Below, in pieces: positions 43,668 to 52,688 of a stretch of 64,000 nucleotides of DNA. The first letter of the stretch is position 1, and every line of letters starts with the position of its first letter. A model generated the notes under the pieces. The model had not been told where the DNA came from. It did not search any database and saw only the letters and a list, made by a program, of their open reading frames with translations. Source of the DNA: Terripilifer ovatus (GTDB taxonomy: Bacteria; Pseudomonadota; Alphaproteobacteria; Rhizobiales; Beijerinckiaceae); assembly GCA_029222685.1 (NCBI GenBank), contig JARHVB010000014.1, positions 310,001 through 374,000 of the forward strand, written 5' to 3'. Position numbers and translations under genes: made by a program.

Positions 43668-44168
43668 TTAAGCCGGCGCGACCTCGACGATCAGATCCGT
43701 TTCGATCGGCGCATTGAAGCTCATTTCGTTTTGATAGACGGCCGTCCGCGCGTGCAGGCCGATCTCCGCGCCGAAGACCGATGTCAACAGCTCCGATGCG
43801 CCGTCGAGCACCAGAGGCGCCTTCGTGAACCCGGGCGCAGCATTGACATAGCCGGTCAGCTTGACGACCTGCCGGACACGATCAAGCGTCCCCAGCGACG
43901 CCTTGATGGCGGCCAGATGATTGAGCACGCAGTAACGGGCGGACAAGCGGCCCTGCTCGATCGTCAGCTCGCTTCCAAGCTTGCCGACGAGCGGCAGATT
44001 CCAGCGGCCATCCTCGTAAACGGTTCCGATCGCGCCCGATACATACAGCAGATTGCCGGTCAGAACGGCCGGGGCATAGTGCCCGCCGGGCTTCGGGACG
44101 GGCGGCAGAACCAGCTGCAATTGCGTCAGGCGCGCCTCGACAACGCCGGTTTCGAACTCGCGCGCCAT
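43668..44168 (-). CDS. RidA-like (YjgF/TdcF) family protein, long form
   Basis: 166 residues. PVPKPGGHYAPAVLTGNLLY is the family start, VSGAIGTV the beta strand near the cleft, and CVLNHLAAIKASLGTLDRVR the helix. The C-terminal segment (ETDLIVEVAPA) lacks the classic catalytic Arg of RidA, so it resembles the Rid2-7 subfamilies of unknown activity. It ends the CoA operon, with a TGATG overlap to the acyl-CoA synthetase stop. Confidence 0.8.
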   Translation of the reverse strand: MAREFETGVVEARLTQLQLVLPPVPKPGGHYAPAVLTGNLLYVSGAIGTVYEDGRWNLPLVGKLGSELTIEQGRLSARYCVLNHLAAIKASLGTLDRVRQVVKLTGYVNAAPGFTKAPLVLDGASELLTSVFGAEIGLHARTAVYQNEMSFNAPIETDLIVEVAPA

Positions 44169-45673
44169 CAAACGAGCGCCAGCAACTGCGCCTGCAGGAC
44201 CTTGCCGTAGTGAGACCGCGGCAGGCTGTCGACAAACCGCACCGCGCGCGGCTTCTTGTAGCTGGCCAGATGGGCACGGCAGTGCTCCTGCAATTCGCTT
44301 TCGGACGCCGTGCAGTCTGACTTGAGGACCACGAATGCGGTCACCGCCTCGCCCCACTCGACATCTGGCACGCCAAGGACCGCGACTTCGCTGACGGCGG
44401 GATGCTGCATAATGACGTCCTCGACCTCTTTCGGGACGATGCTGCTGCTGCCGGACCGGATGACGTCTTTCAGGCGGCCGACGATGAAGAGATTGCCCTG
44501 GCTGTCGAACTGGCCGATGTCCCCCGTGTGCAGCCAACCATTCTGCAATGCACTTTGAGTCGCGGCCTCATTACCCCAGTAGCCGGCCATGACATTGGGA
44601 CCGCGGATGAGAACCTCGCCGGAGCTGTCGGACTCACCTGATGCGGCCAGCTTGACCTGATATCCAAACAGCTCGCGGCCGACACTATGCATGAGGCGTT
44701 CGCGTTCCGGCCGCGGGCAATCGAGCTGCCTGGGCTTCAGATAGCATGTGACCGGCGCCTCGGTGAGACCATAGAGGACACCGATCTTCGGACCGAGTGC
44801 TTCGAGCACACGTTCGAAGACGGCCGGCGGGACGCGCGAACCGCCGATATGGATCGCCTGCAACCCATCGAGCCGCGCATCGCCGGCGGTGACATGTTCC
44901 ACGAAGCGCACGAGCTGCGTCGGCACCAGCGATGTGCGTGTCGCGCCGGTGCGTTCAATCTGTGATGCAAATCCTTCCGCGGTAAACCTGCCGCCGAGCA
45001 CGACCGTCGCGCCCGCCATCAGGTAGCCCATCATGACGACCTGCGCGATCGGCCAAAGCGGCCGCACGTTGAGGAACACAGCATCGGGCTCGATCTCGAA
45101 GCCCTGAATGGCATTCTGCGCCACCGCCATCAGGTTGCAGTGACGCAGCATGGTCGCCTTGGGGGCGCCGGTGGTGCCGCCGCTGAAATTCAGCGCTGCC
45201 AGATCATTGTCGTCACCGTCCGTGAATGGACCGTCCGATGCGCCTTGCAGCAGGGGCTCATAATCCAGCGCGCCATCCGATGCGCCGCCGATCATGACGA
45301 TGCGGTCGAGGCTTTCGATCTCCGCGCCCAGTCCCGCAACCTTGTCGGCGAATGACACATGCGACACGAGCACGCGGACGCCGGCATGGCGAAGCAGCGC
45401 CACCAGCTCGTTGCGCGTCAGACGCGGGTCCAGCGGCACGCGCACCAGGCCGGCGGACATGGTGCCGTAGTCGACCTCAAGATACTCGCGAATGTCCGGG
45501 ATCATCAGCGCGATGCGATCGCCCGGATCGAGGCCGAGCCCGCGCATCGCATGGCCGAACCGCTGGAGGCGGCCTGCGAACTGCCGGTACGTCCACCGGC
45601 CGGCCTCGTCAACGATGGCGACCTTGTCCGAATGCCACCGCGCGAGCTGATCCCACTTGGCGCCAATATGCAT
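44168..45673 (-). CDS. AMP-dependent acyl/aryl-CoA synthetase
   Basis: 501 residues. LNFSGGTTGAPKATMLRHCN is the AMP-binding P-loop (motif I). GVLYGLTEAPVTCY, HTGDIGQFD, FIVGRLKDVIRSG and PKEVEDVIMQHPAV follow, and the late Lys in SHYGKVLQAQ completes the adenylation chemistry. It activates a carboxylic acid to its CoA thioester. The gap to the ADH gene is zero bases. Placed with enoyl-CoA hydratase and alcohol dehydrogenase genes, it likely opens a ring- or chain-acid degradation route. Confidence 0.92.
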   Translation of the reverse strand: MHIGAKWDQLARWHSDKVAIVDEAGRWTYRQFAGRLQRFGHAMRGLGLDPGDRIALMIPDIREYLEVDYGTMSAGLVRVPLDPRLTRNELVALLRHAGVRVLVSHVSFADKVAGLGAEIESLDRIVMIGGASDGALDYEPLLQGASDGPFTDGDDNDLAALNFSGGTTGAPKATMLRHCNLMAVAQNAIQGFEIEPDAVFLNVRPLWPIAQVVMMGYLMAGATVVLGGRFTAEGFASQIERTGATRTSLVPTQLVRFVEHVTAGDARLDGLQAIHIGGSRVPPAVFERVLEALGPKIGVLYGLTEAPVTCYLKPRQLDCPRPERERLMHSVGRELFGYQVKLAASGESDSSGEVLIRGPNVMAGYWGNEAATQSALQNGWLHTGDIGQFDSQGNLFIVGRLKDVIRSGSSSIVPKEVEDVIMQHPAVSEVAVLGVPDVEWGEAVTAFVVLKSDCTASESELQEHCRAHLASYKKPRAVRFVDSLPRSHYGKVLQAQLLALV

Positions 45674-46711
45674 TTACCACCCGCTCAGCACAACGCGGCC
45701 GACGACAGCCTTCTGCTCCATCAGCGCATGGCCCTGCCCGACATCAGGAAAGGGAAGGACGCGACCGATGAAGGGCTTGACGGCCCCGGTCGCGAGCAGG
45801 TGCAGAGAGCGGCGGACGTCGGCGTAAGTCGCATTGCCGGAGCCGGCGATCCGAATACGCCGCACGATCAGAAGGCCCGGATCGACTTCGACCGGCCGCG
45901 TGCCGATGTTGCCCAGCACCACGACCTTCGCGTTCTGCGCAGTGGAGCGCAGGCTTTCTCCGAATGTATTGGTGACGACATTCTCCAGCACCACGTCGAC
46001 GCCCTGCTTGGCGGTCAAGCGCCAGACTTCGCGGCTGAACTTCAGGTCAGGACTGATGATGACCTCGTCGGCACCTGCCTGCTTGATCACATCAACCTTT
46101 TCGTCAGAGCTCGTCACCGCGATGACGTGGGCATTGACGCTCTTGGCGACCTGGATCTGATGCAGCCCGAGCCCGCCGCCCGAGCCCGTCACCAGCACCT
46201 TATCGCCGGGGCCGATCTTCGCGACCCCCAGCGCCGCGCGGACGCTGGTTCCGATCGGGCAGACCGCGAGCGCTGCGGTTGTCATGTCGAGACCATCCGG
46301 CATTTGAATGGCGTTCTGCGCCGGCACGCAGGTGAACTCGGCATAGCCGCCGCCACCGTTCTCGCCGAGGACACGGCTGTTACGGCAGAGGTCCTGACGG
46401 CCGGCGAGGCAGTAAGGGCATTGTCCGCAGAACAGACGCTGATAGATCACGACTCTTTCGCCGATGCGGTCAGGAGACACGTTCGATCCGACGGCAGCGA
46501 TTTCTCCGGCAATCTCATGGCCGAGAATCTGACCTGGCTTGTCGCGCGGAATCTTGCCGGCGCGCGACAGGACGTCATGATAGCAGATGCCGGCGGCGTG
46601 GATCCTGATGAGCACATCGCTCGGGCCTGGTTCGGGTCTGGCCACTTCGGTCAATTGCAGCATCTCGGGACCACCAAAATCCCGGAACGTCACGGCCTTC
46701 ATGAGAGTCAT
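45674..46711 (-). CDS. zinc-binding alcohol dehydrogenase (MDR family)
   Basis: 345 residues. Structural zinc Cys are in CGQCPYCLAGRQDLC, and catalytic-zinc ligands in AGICYHDVLS and ILGHEIAGEI. NAD(P) binding is at VLVTGSGGGLGLHQIQVA. The ATG at 46711 has GGAAAG nine bases upstream; the in-frame TTG at 46720 is less likely. It would oxidise a hydroxyacyl-CoA or alcohol formed by the upstream enoyl-CoA hydratase. Direct abutment to the synthetase gene indicates one operon. Confidence 0.9.
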   Translation of the reverse strand: MTLMKAVTFRDFGGPEMLQLTEVARPEPGPSDVLIRIHAAGICYHDVLSRAGKIPRDKPGQILGHEIAGEIAAVGSNVSPDRIGERVVIYQRLFCGQCPYCLAGRQDLCRNSRVLGENGGGGYAEFTCVPAQNAIQMPDGLDMTTAALAVCPIGTSVRAALGVAKIGPGDKVLVTGSGGGLGLHQIQVAKSVNAHVIAVTSSDEKVDVIKQAGADEVIISPDLKFSREVWRLTAKQGVDVVLENVVTNTFGESLRSTAQNAKVVVLGNIGTRPVEVDPGLLIVRRIRIAGSGNATYADVRRSLHLLATGAVKPFIGRVLPFPDVGQGHALMEQKAVVGRVVLSGW

Positions 46712-46746
46712 ATCATCCAACTTTCCAACCAGGGCTTCGCGGGATT

Positions 46747-47490
46747 TCAGCGGACGGTGCCGCTGTTGAACGCCGCCGCAGCCTCTTCAAAATCTTTCTT
46801 GGCTTCGATCCACAGGCGCGCCGCGTCGATCTCGGCGCGATCCGCGTCATCGAGACGTCGCCCGAAGAGCGCCAGACGCTTGGTTGCCTGCACCGCCGCG
46901 GGCGAATATCCAGCTATCGTCGAAGACAACTTGTCCGCTTCGGCCTGCACGTCCTCGACCACCGCATTGATCAGCCCCATGCGCTTGCCTTCCTCGGCGG
47001 AAATGTTCCTGGCGCCGAGCAACAGCTCCATGGCAAAGGCATTGGGAATGACCTGCGGCAATCGCAGCGCGCTCACGCCGGAAATCATGCCGTGCTTCAC
47101 TTCGGGCCAGCCGATCACGCTATTGGTCGCGGCCAACCGCAGGTCGCAATGCATCGCCAGGCTCATGCCCATGCCGATACAATAGCCGTGCATCGCCGCG
47201 ATGACCGGCTTGAAAAGCTCCACGCCGACGCTGGGGATCGCCCGCATGAGCGTCTCGGTGGAGACCATTTTGCCGGTTCGATTGATTTCCTTGATGTCGG
47301 AGCCGGCGCAGAACGCCTTGCTGCCGGCTCCTGTCAGAACTGCCACGCGCACCTGCGCGTCGTCAGCGATTTCCTGCCAGATGTCGCCGAGCCTCTCCTT
47401 GGCGGGAACGTCAAGCGCATTGAGGACCTGCGGCCGGTCAATCGTGACCCACGCGACGCCGTTGGGTCGTTTGTCCAGAATAACAGACAT
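46747..47490 (-). CDS. enoyl-CoA hydratase/isomerase family protein
   Basis: 247 residues of the crotonase fold. Oxyanion-hole segments are KAFCAGSDIKEIN and MHGYCIGMGMSLAMHCDLRL. A catalytic Glu candidate sits in the ISAEEGKRMGLIN helix or nearby, and the usual start VAWVTIDRPQVLNALD is present. It hydrates, isomerises or cleaves CoA thioesters. It is the first gene of the leftward operon ECH-ADH-synthetase-Rid. Confidence 0.92.
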   Translation of the reverse strand: MSVILDKRPNGVAWVTIDRPQVLNALDVPAKERLGDIWQEIADDAQVRVAVLTGAGSKAFCAGSDIKEINRTGKMVSTETLMRAIPSVGVELFKPVIAAMHGYCIGMGMSLAMHCDLRLAATNSVIGWPEVKHGMISGVSALRLPQVIPNAFAMELLLGARNISAEEGKRMGLINAVVEDVQAEADKLSSTIAGYSPAAVQATKRLALFGRRLDDADRAEIDAARLWIEAKKDFEEAAAAFNSGTVR

Positions 47491-47638
47491 GTCGCTTCCC
47501 TGCCTGAATGCCTCAGCCGGGATCCGGCTGGTTATGAGCCGGGAAGTTAGATCATACGCGGATCATCCGGCGTAATATTTTTCCTTCGCAAGATCATGCC
47601 TGCACGTCATGAATGCGTGTACGGGTCAAAGTCGCTGT

Positions 47639-48691
47639 TCAGGACCGACCTGAGACAAGGGGATCCGCCCCTAATGACTTCGCCAAATGCTCCAGGAGCG
47701 TGTGCGCGGCACTCGAGAGAATGCGATGCTCGGGATAGATCAACCGAAACCCGAAGTTCACATTCGGGCGGAAGGGCCGCTGTTCGATCCGCCCGCGTGC
47801 GACGGCAGAGGCCGTAAACGCATCGACGATGGCAATGCCCACGCCTTCGGCCACCATGGCGCATGCGGCGAAGGACGTCAGCGTCTCCATCCGCGCCACA
47901 ACATTGATGCCCGCTTCGGCCAGAAGATGGCCGATCTGCTGGCCGGCCATGCTGTTCACCGGCAGGGTAACAAAGGCCTGGTTCTGCAGATCGGCGGGAC
48001 GCACGACCTTGCGGCTGCAAAGCGGATGGCCCACAGGCATCACGCAGACGCAATCGGAACGAAAAGAGGAGTGGACGGCGACACCCGGATACGAGGCCGG
48101 CACCTGGGCGATGCCGATGTCAATATATTGACTGGCGATGCTTTCGACGACGCGCTGCGAATTCTGCGCCTCGAAATTGATATGCAGCGCATCGTGACGA
48201 TCGAGGAATGTCTTGATCGCGCGCGGCACGGCGCCATAGCACAAGGCCGGCATCGCCAGAATGCGCAGATGACCACGGCGCATCTGCCGAATTTCCTGTG
48301 CCGCCTTGGCAAGGCGATCGAGGCCGGTATAGCTGCGCGTCAATTCCTCATAGAAAGCCGAGCCCTCCGGCGTGATGAACAAACGCTTTTTGTCGCGCAC
48401 GAACAGCGCAAAGCCGATCTCGCGCTCGAAATCGGCCAGGCTGCGGCTGACGCCGGGCTGCGAAATGTTGAGCAACTTGGCCGCGCCGGTGATGCTTCCG
48501 GCAGACACGATGGCGCTGAAGACTTCGAGCTGGTGCGGTTTCAGGCGTCGGGGAGCACCCACATCGGCAGCCCGGCCTGCGTTGACTGGACTTGCCTTGA
48601 CTGGACTTGCCTTGACCGGACCTGCCTTGGCCGGACCTGCCTTGGCCTTCGACGGCGGCTGACGTGGTCTGTCCTTCACGACAAACTCCAT
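47639..48691 (-). CDS. LysR family regulator with repeat-encoded N-terminal tail
   Basis: 350 residues. A Lys/Pro-rich tail (about residues 10-40; [15 protein letters not shown] units) precedes a normal LysR body starting at [20 protein letters not shown], with the HTH in [20 protein letters not shown] and a C-terminal effector domain. It is encoded upstream of and on the same strand as the enoyl-CoA hydratase operon and is the likely regulator. The tail comes from four 15-bp DNA repeats (48583-48642). A shorter product starting inside the tail cannot be excluded. Confidence 0.88.
   Translation of the reverse strand: MEFVVKDRPRQPPSKAKAGPAKAGPVKASPVKASPVNAGRAADVGAPRRLKPHQLEVFSAIVSAGSITGAAKLLNISQPGVSRSLADFEREIGFALFVRDKKRLFITPEGSAFYEELTRSYTGLDRLAKAAQEIRQMRRGHLRILAMPALCYGAVPRAIKTFLDRHDALHINFEAQNSQRVVESIASQYIDIGIAQVPASYPGVAVHSSFRSDCVCVMPVGHPLCSRKVVRPADLQNQAFVTLPVNSMAGQQIGHLLAEAGINVVARMETLTSFAACAMVAEGVGIAIVDAFTASAVARGRIEQRPFRPNVNFGFRLIYPEHRILSSAAHTLLEHLAKSLGADPLVSGRS
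48583..48642. repeat. tandem repeat of four 15-bp units inside the LysR gene
   Basis: Four in-frame units: two identical copies TGACTGGACTTGCCT, then TGACCGGACCTGCCT and TGGCCGGACCTGCCT. They encode a five-residue K-A-G/S-P-V/A motif on the minus strand. Because 15 is a multiple of 3, changes in copy number would not break the frame. Confidence 0.9.
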
Positions 48692-48750
48692 TCTGCATCA
48701 AATGTCTTCGAAGCAAGCATCAGCATCCAGCCAGCATCAACGCAGGGCTA

Positions 48751-49221
48751 TCATCTGTTCCGGCTCTTGACCACCGTGCGGATGGCGAAGTTCGACTGGA
48801 TCCGCGCGACGCCCGGCAGCTGCGACAGGACCTCCGTGTGGATGCGTTCGTAGTCCGAAGCGTTGCGCGTCTCGACGCGCAAGACGTAATCCGACAGTCC
48901 CGACATCAGATCGCACTGGCAAACCTCGGGGCACCGGCGCACCGCGGCTTCAAAGCGCCGCAGGAATTCATCGGTCTGGCGTTCGAGCGTGACTTGAACG
49001 ATGACGACCGTCGTGCGGCTGTCTGTCGGCTCATCAAGCAACACCGTATAGCCGCGAATCACGCCGGAGCTTTCCAGCAGGCGAAGTCGCCGCAGGCACG
49101 CCGACTGGGAAAGGCCGACTTCCGCCGCCAGCCTGGCATTGGTCATCCGCGCGTCCAGGCGCAGCAGGCGGATAATGGACTCATCGAGAGCGTCAAGGGC
49201 CGCCACGCAATTTTCTCCCAT
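48751..49221 (-). CDS. Lrp/AsnC family transcriptional regulator
   Basis: 156 residues from the ATG at 49221 (two other ATGs at 49230 and 49251 are in frame). The HTH covers about residues 20-45 ([20 protein letters not shown]), followed by the RAM effector domain ([20 protein letters not shown]). It is divergent from the dadA-like gene with 120 AT-rich bases between, the classical arrangement in which an Lrp-type regulator controls alanine catabolism. Confidence 0.92.
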   Translation of the reverse strand: MGENCVAALDALDESIIRLLRLDARMTNARLAAEVGLSQSACLRRLRLLESSGVIRGYTVLLDEPTDSRTTVVIVQVTLERQTDEFLRRFEAAVRRCPEVCQCDLMSGLSDYVLRVETRNASDYERIHTEVLSQLPGVARIQSNFAIRTVVKSRNR

Positions 49222-49341
49222 TATTCGCATGAAATTGCGAAGAATTATCAACTTTCGCTAAATATGCGATATTTTGCAATGAAATCAACAATTCATGCGA
49301 ATAGAATAGTCCGGCTGCATGCATTCCGGGGGCTATTTCAT

Positions 49342-50595
49342 ATGAAGGTGCTCGTTCTCGGCGCGGGCGTCATTGGCGTGACCACGGCCTATTATCTCGC
49401 CAGGGCGGGACACGAGGTGACAGTCATCGATCGCCAATCGTCTGCCGGGCTGGAGACGAGCTTCGCCAACGCCGGCGAAATCTCGCCAGGTTATGCATCG
49501 CCCTGGGCCGGCCCCGGCGTGCCGCTGAAGGCATTCAAATGGCTGACGATGAAGAATGGGCCGTTGGTCATCCATCCCAAGGCCGATCCGGCGATGTGGC
49601 GATGGATGTTCCAGATGCTGCGCAACTGCAACAAGACCAGCTACCGCATCAACAAGAGCCGGATGGTTCGTCTCGCCGAGTACAGCCGCGATTGTCTGCG
49701 CGCATTGCGCCACGACATCGGCCTTGCTTACGACGAGCGCCAGCAAGGCACCCTCCAGTTGTTTCGTCAATCGAAGCAGCTCGAAAATGCCGCTGCCGAT
49801 ATCGCCATCCTGAAGGAGTTCGGGGTTCCCTTTGAAATGCTCGATCCGGCGGGCTGCGTTGCCGCGGAACCGGCGCTCGCGCTGGTTCGCGGCAAGATCG
49901 CGGGGGGCCTGCGACTGCCGGGCGACGAAACCGGCGACTGCTACATGTTCACGCAAAAGCTGGCTGGAATCTGCGAGAGCCTGGGTGTGCGCTTTCTCCA
50001 CAATGTCACCATCGAGAAGCTTGTCGTCGGCGATACGAAGCTCAATCACGTCGTGACAACGTCCGGTTTGCTCTCCGCAGACGCCGTGGTCGTTGCGTGC
50101 GGCAGCTATTCAACATCCTTGATGAAAGACATCGGCGTTTCCCTGCCGGTCTATCCGGTCAAGGGATATTCGATCACGCTGCCGATCGCGGATCCCGCGG
50201 CCGCGCCGGTATCGACCGTGATGGATGAAACCTACAAAATCGCGATTACACGGCTTGGCGATCGCATCCGCGTCGGCGGCACGGCCGAACTGTCCGGCTT
50301 CAACCTGGAGCTTAATTCGGCGCGGCGCCGAACCCTGGAGCACTCCGTCTCCGATCTCTTCCCCGGAGCCGGCGATTTGGCGCGCTCGACGTTCTGGACC
50401 GGCCTCCGCCCGATGACGCCCGATGGCACGCCGGTCATCGGTCCAACTTCAATTCGAAATCTTTATCTCAATACGGGTCACGGAACGCTCGGCTGGACGA
50501 TGGCATGCGGCGCAGGACGATTGTTGTCGGACATGCTCAACGGCGCGCCGCCCGAGATCGATGCGACCGACTACGCCTTGCGCCGGTATCTTTAG
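49342..50595 (+). CDS. dadA: D-amino-acid dehydrogenase small subunit-like FAD enzyme
   Basis: 417 residues. [20 protein letters not shown] is the FAD-binding start, [20 protein letters not shown] and VPLKAFKWL are signature DadA segments, and [19 protein letters not shown], with [14 protein letters not shown], closes the FAD domain. It oxidatively deaminates D-amino acids (typically D-Ala) to keto acids, feeding electrons to the respiratory chain. No alanine racemase is adjacent. Divergent Lrp regulator. Confidence 0.9.
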   Translation: MKVLVLGAGVIGVTTAYYLARAGHEVTVIDRQSSAGLETSFANAGEISPGYASPWAGPGVPLKAFKWLTMKNGPLVIHPKADPAMWRWMFQMLRNCNKTSYRINKSRMVRLAEYSRDCLRALRHDIGLAYDERQQGTLQLFRQSKQLENAAADIAILKEFGVPFEMLDPAGCVAAEPALALVRGKIAGGLRLPGDETGDCYMFTQKLAGICESLGVRFLHNVTIEKLVVGDTKLNHVVTTSGLLSADAVVVACGSYSTSLMKDIGVSLPVYPVKGYSITLPIADPAAAPVSTVMDETYKIAITRLGDRIRVGGTAELSGFNLELNSARRRTLEHSVSDLFPGAGDLARSTFWTGLRPMTPDGTPVIGPTSIRNLYLNTGHGTLGWTMACGAGRLLSDMLNGAPPEIDATDYALRRYL

Positions 50596-50620
50596 ACGAG
50601 CGATCCGAACCTGCTCAGCC

Positions 50621-51604
50621 TCAATCCAATCCCAGCTTGAACAGTTTCGACGCATTGCTGCGGCCGATCTTGCGACGGTCTTCTTCGCTGATGGTTGCGG
50701 CATCGAACCAGTCGCAGGCGTGGTCGATGTTCTCGAACGGCCAATCGGTCGAGAACAGCACGCGGTCGGAGCCGACTTCGAGCATGGTGTTGATCAGCGC
50801 CTGGGTGCGGAAATTGCCCGAGGTCGTGATCCAGAAATTCTCCTGGAAATACTCGCCGATGTTGCGCTTGGCCTTGTGCTTCTTCGGCGTCTTGACCCAG
50901 GCGTTGCGATTGTCGACCCGCCACATGGAAAACGGCAGGCCCTCGCCCATATGGCCGATGACGATCTTCAGCTTCGGATGCTCGTCGAAGAGCCCCGAGC
51001 CCATCAGCCGCAGGGAGTGCACCGCCGTCTCCTGGCCGAAGGCCCAGGTCGGGCCCATCAGCCATTCGGCGCCCTTGTAGATCTGCGCCCAGCTGTCGAT
51101 CGGGTTGCGCGGATGCAGGTAGAACGGCAGATCGAGCTTCTCGGTCTCGGCCCAGAAGGGGCGATATTGCGGCAGGTCGTAATACAGACAGGTCTCGGCA
51201 TCGCCCGCATTGGAGAAGCCGTTGACGAGCGAGCCTTTGAAACCGAAATCCTTGGCGCAGCGCTGCAACTCGCGGATGGCGAGATCGCAATCCTGCAGCG
51301 GCAGGGCGGCGAGGCCCTGGAAACGATCAGGCCGCTTGGCGACTTCCTCGGCGAGAAAATCATTGGCGCGGCGGGCCATATCATTTGCTTTCTTAACGTC
51401 GTGAATGGCCTGCACGGCAGGCGCATTGAAGGACAGCAGCATCATTTCCATGCCGTGCTTGTCCATCAGCTTGAGGCGACGGTCCTGGATGTCGAGCAGG
51501 CGGCTCTCCAGCTCGGGACCATACTCGGGCGGCACGAACGGCAGGGAGTCGCTTAGTGTTTCCCGGAGCGCGAAATGTTCCTCGAGACCGATCTTGCCCT
51601 GCAT
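50621..51604 (-). CDS. gamma-resorcylate decarboxylase-like amidohydrolase
   Basis: 327 residues. GKIGLEEHFALRETL (Glu and His ligands), FYLHPRNPIDSW (His), VIGHMGEGLPFSMWRVD (His) and RVLFSTDWPFENIDHA (Asp) closely follow the 2,6-dihydroxybenzoate (gamma-resorcylate) decarboxylases and other nonoxidative decarboxylases of the ACMSD family. GGAGG precedes the ATG at 51604. It would decarboxylate a hydroxybenzoate to a phenol in the cytoplasm, or the reverse. No resorcinol pathway genes are adjacent, so the real substrate may be another hydroxyaryl acid. Confidence 0.82.
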   Translation of the reverse strand: MQGKIGLEEHFALRETLSDSLPFVPPEYGPELESRLLDIQDRRLKLMDKHGMEMMLLSFNAPAVQAIHDVKKANDMARRANDFLAEEVAKRPDRFQGLAALPLQDCDLAIRELQRCAKDFGFKGSLVNGFSNAGDAETCLYYDLPQYRPFWAETEKLDLPFYLHPRNPIDSWAQIYKGAEWLMGPTWAFGQETAVHSLRLMGSGLFDEHPKLKIVIGHMGEGLPFSMWRVDNRNAWVKTPKKHKAKRNIGEYFQENFWITTSGNFRTQALINTMLEVGSDRVLFSTDWPFENIDHACDWFDAATISEEDRRKIGRSNASKLFKLGLD

Positions 51605-51800
51605 GGTTGCCTCCACTCAAATCTTCCGTGCGATTGCACCTATTTGCGACTGAGCACAAGGAAATGTCAATGCACCGCGTCGAACTGCGCGCGTCCGCAA
51701 TCATTTCAATTAAAAATCGCAGCAAAAATCGATGCAAAAACAATTTGCCCTGCGGCAAAGTTTCCGCTTCAAGGGAAGCGCTGACGAAACGGGGGTTTTT

Positions 51801-52658
51801 ATGCGCAATAGGATGGCTTGCTTGATGCTGGCTGCGGCCGGCTTTTCTTCGTTCATGGCTCTGGCCGCGCGAGCGGATGCGCAGCTCGATCGTGGCCGCT
51901 ATCTGGTGAATAGCGTGGTTGCCTGCGGCAACTGCCACACGCCGAAAGGACCGGACGGCAAGCCGAACGGCCCCGAACTGTCCGGCGGCGAGCCGATCAA
52001 TTCGCCGGTGTTCAGCGCTTATCCTGCGAATATCACACCCGATATGGAAACCGGCATCGGCAAATGGACGGACGCGCAGATCATCGACGCCATCCGCAAC
52101 GGCCGCAGGCCGGACGGCACCATCATCGGGCCACCGATGGCGATCGCTTTCTACCGCGAAATGTCCGACACCGATGTGAAGGCGATCGTCGCCTATCTTC
52201 GGCAGGTCAAGCCGGTGTCTCACAAGGTCGCGAAATCGACCTATAAGATTCCGCTGCCGCCATCCTATGGCCCGGAGGTGAAGAGCGTGCCCGATACGCC
52301 GCGCAGCGACAAGGTTGCCTATGGCCACTACCTCGCCAACGGGCTCGGTCATTGCATGGATTGCCACACACCGCTGGTGCGCGGCCGCAACGACATGAGC
52401 CGGGTCGGCGCCGGCGGCAACACATTCGGCGCACCGGGCGGCAACGGAGTGCTCACCTCGCCCAACCTGACCCCCGCCAACAAGAACGGCGTGGCGGGCT
52501 GGACAGACGCGCAGGTGAAGACCGCGATCACCAAGGGCGTGCGGCCGGATGGCGGCGCCATCGTGCCGCTGATGGCCTTCGCTTGGTACAAGGACATTTC
52601 CGCCGATGACCAGGACGCGCTGGTCGCCTATATTCGCAGCCTGAAGCCGGCCGAATAG
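51801..52658 (+). CDS. secreted diheme cytochrome c
   Basis: 285 residues. The signal peptide MACLMLAAAGFSSFMALAAR is followed by two haem-attachment sites, CGNCH (about residue 41) and CMDCH (about 182), in two repeated cytochrome c domains. The pattern VACGNCHTPKG with ...NITPD..TGIGKW is that of diheme cytochromes paired with alcohol or isoquinoline dehydrogenases. The next gene is an FAD oxidoreductase 30 bp downstream. It probably accepts electrons in the periplasm. Confidence 0.9.
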   Translation: MRNRMACLMLAAAGFSSFMALAARADAQLDRGRYLVNSVVACGNCHTPKGPDGKPNGPELSGGEPINSPVFSAYPANITPDMETGIGKWTDAQIIDAIRNGRRPDGTIIGPPMAIAFYREMSDTDVKAIVAYLRQVKPVSHKVAKSTYKIPLPPSYGPEVKSVPDTPRSDKVAYGHYLANGLGHCMDCHTPLVRGRNDMSRVGAGGNTFGAPGGNGVLTSPNLTPANKNGVAGWTDAQVKTAITKGVRPDGGAIVPLMAFAWYKDISADDQDALVAYIRSLKPAE

Positions 52659-52688
52659 CGCCGGCAGGCGCCATTGGAGGGACTAGGC

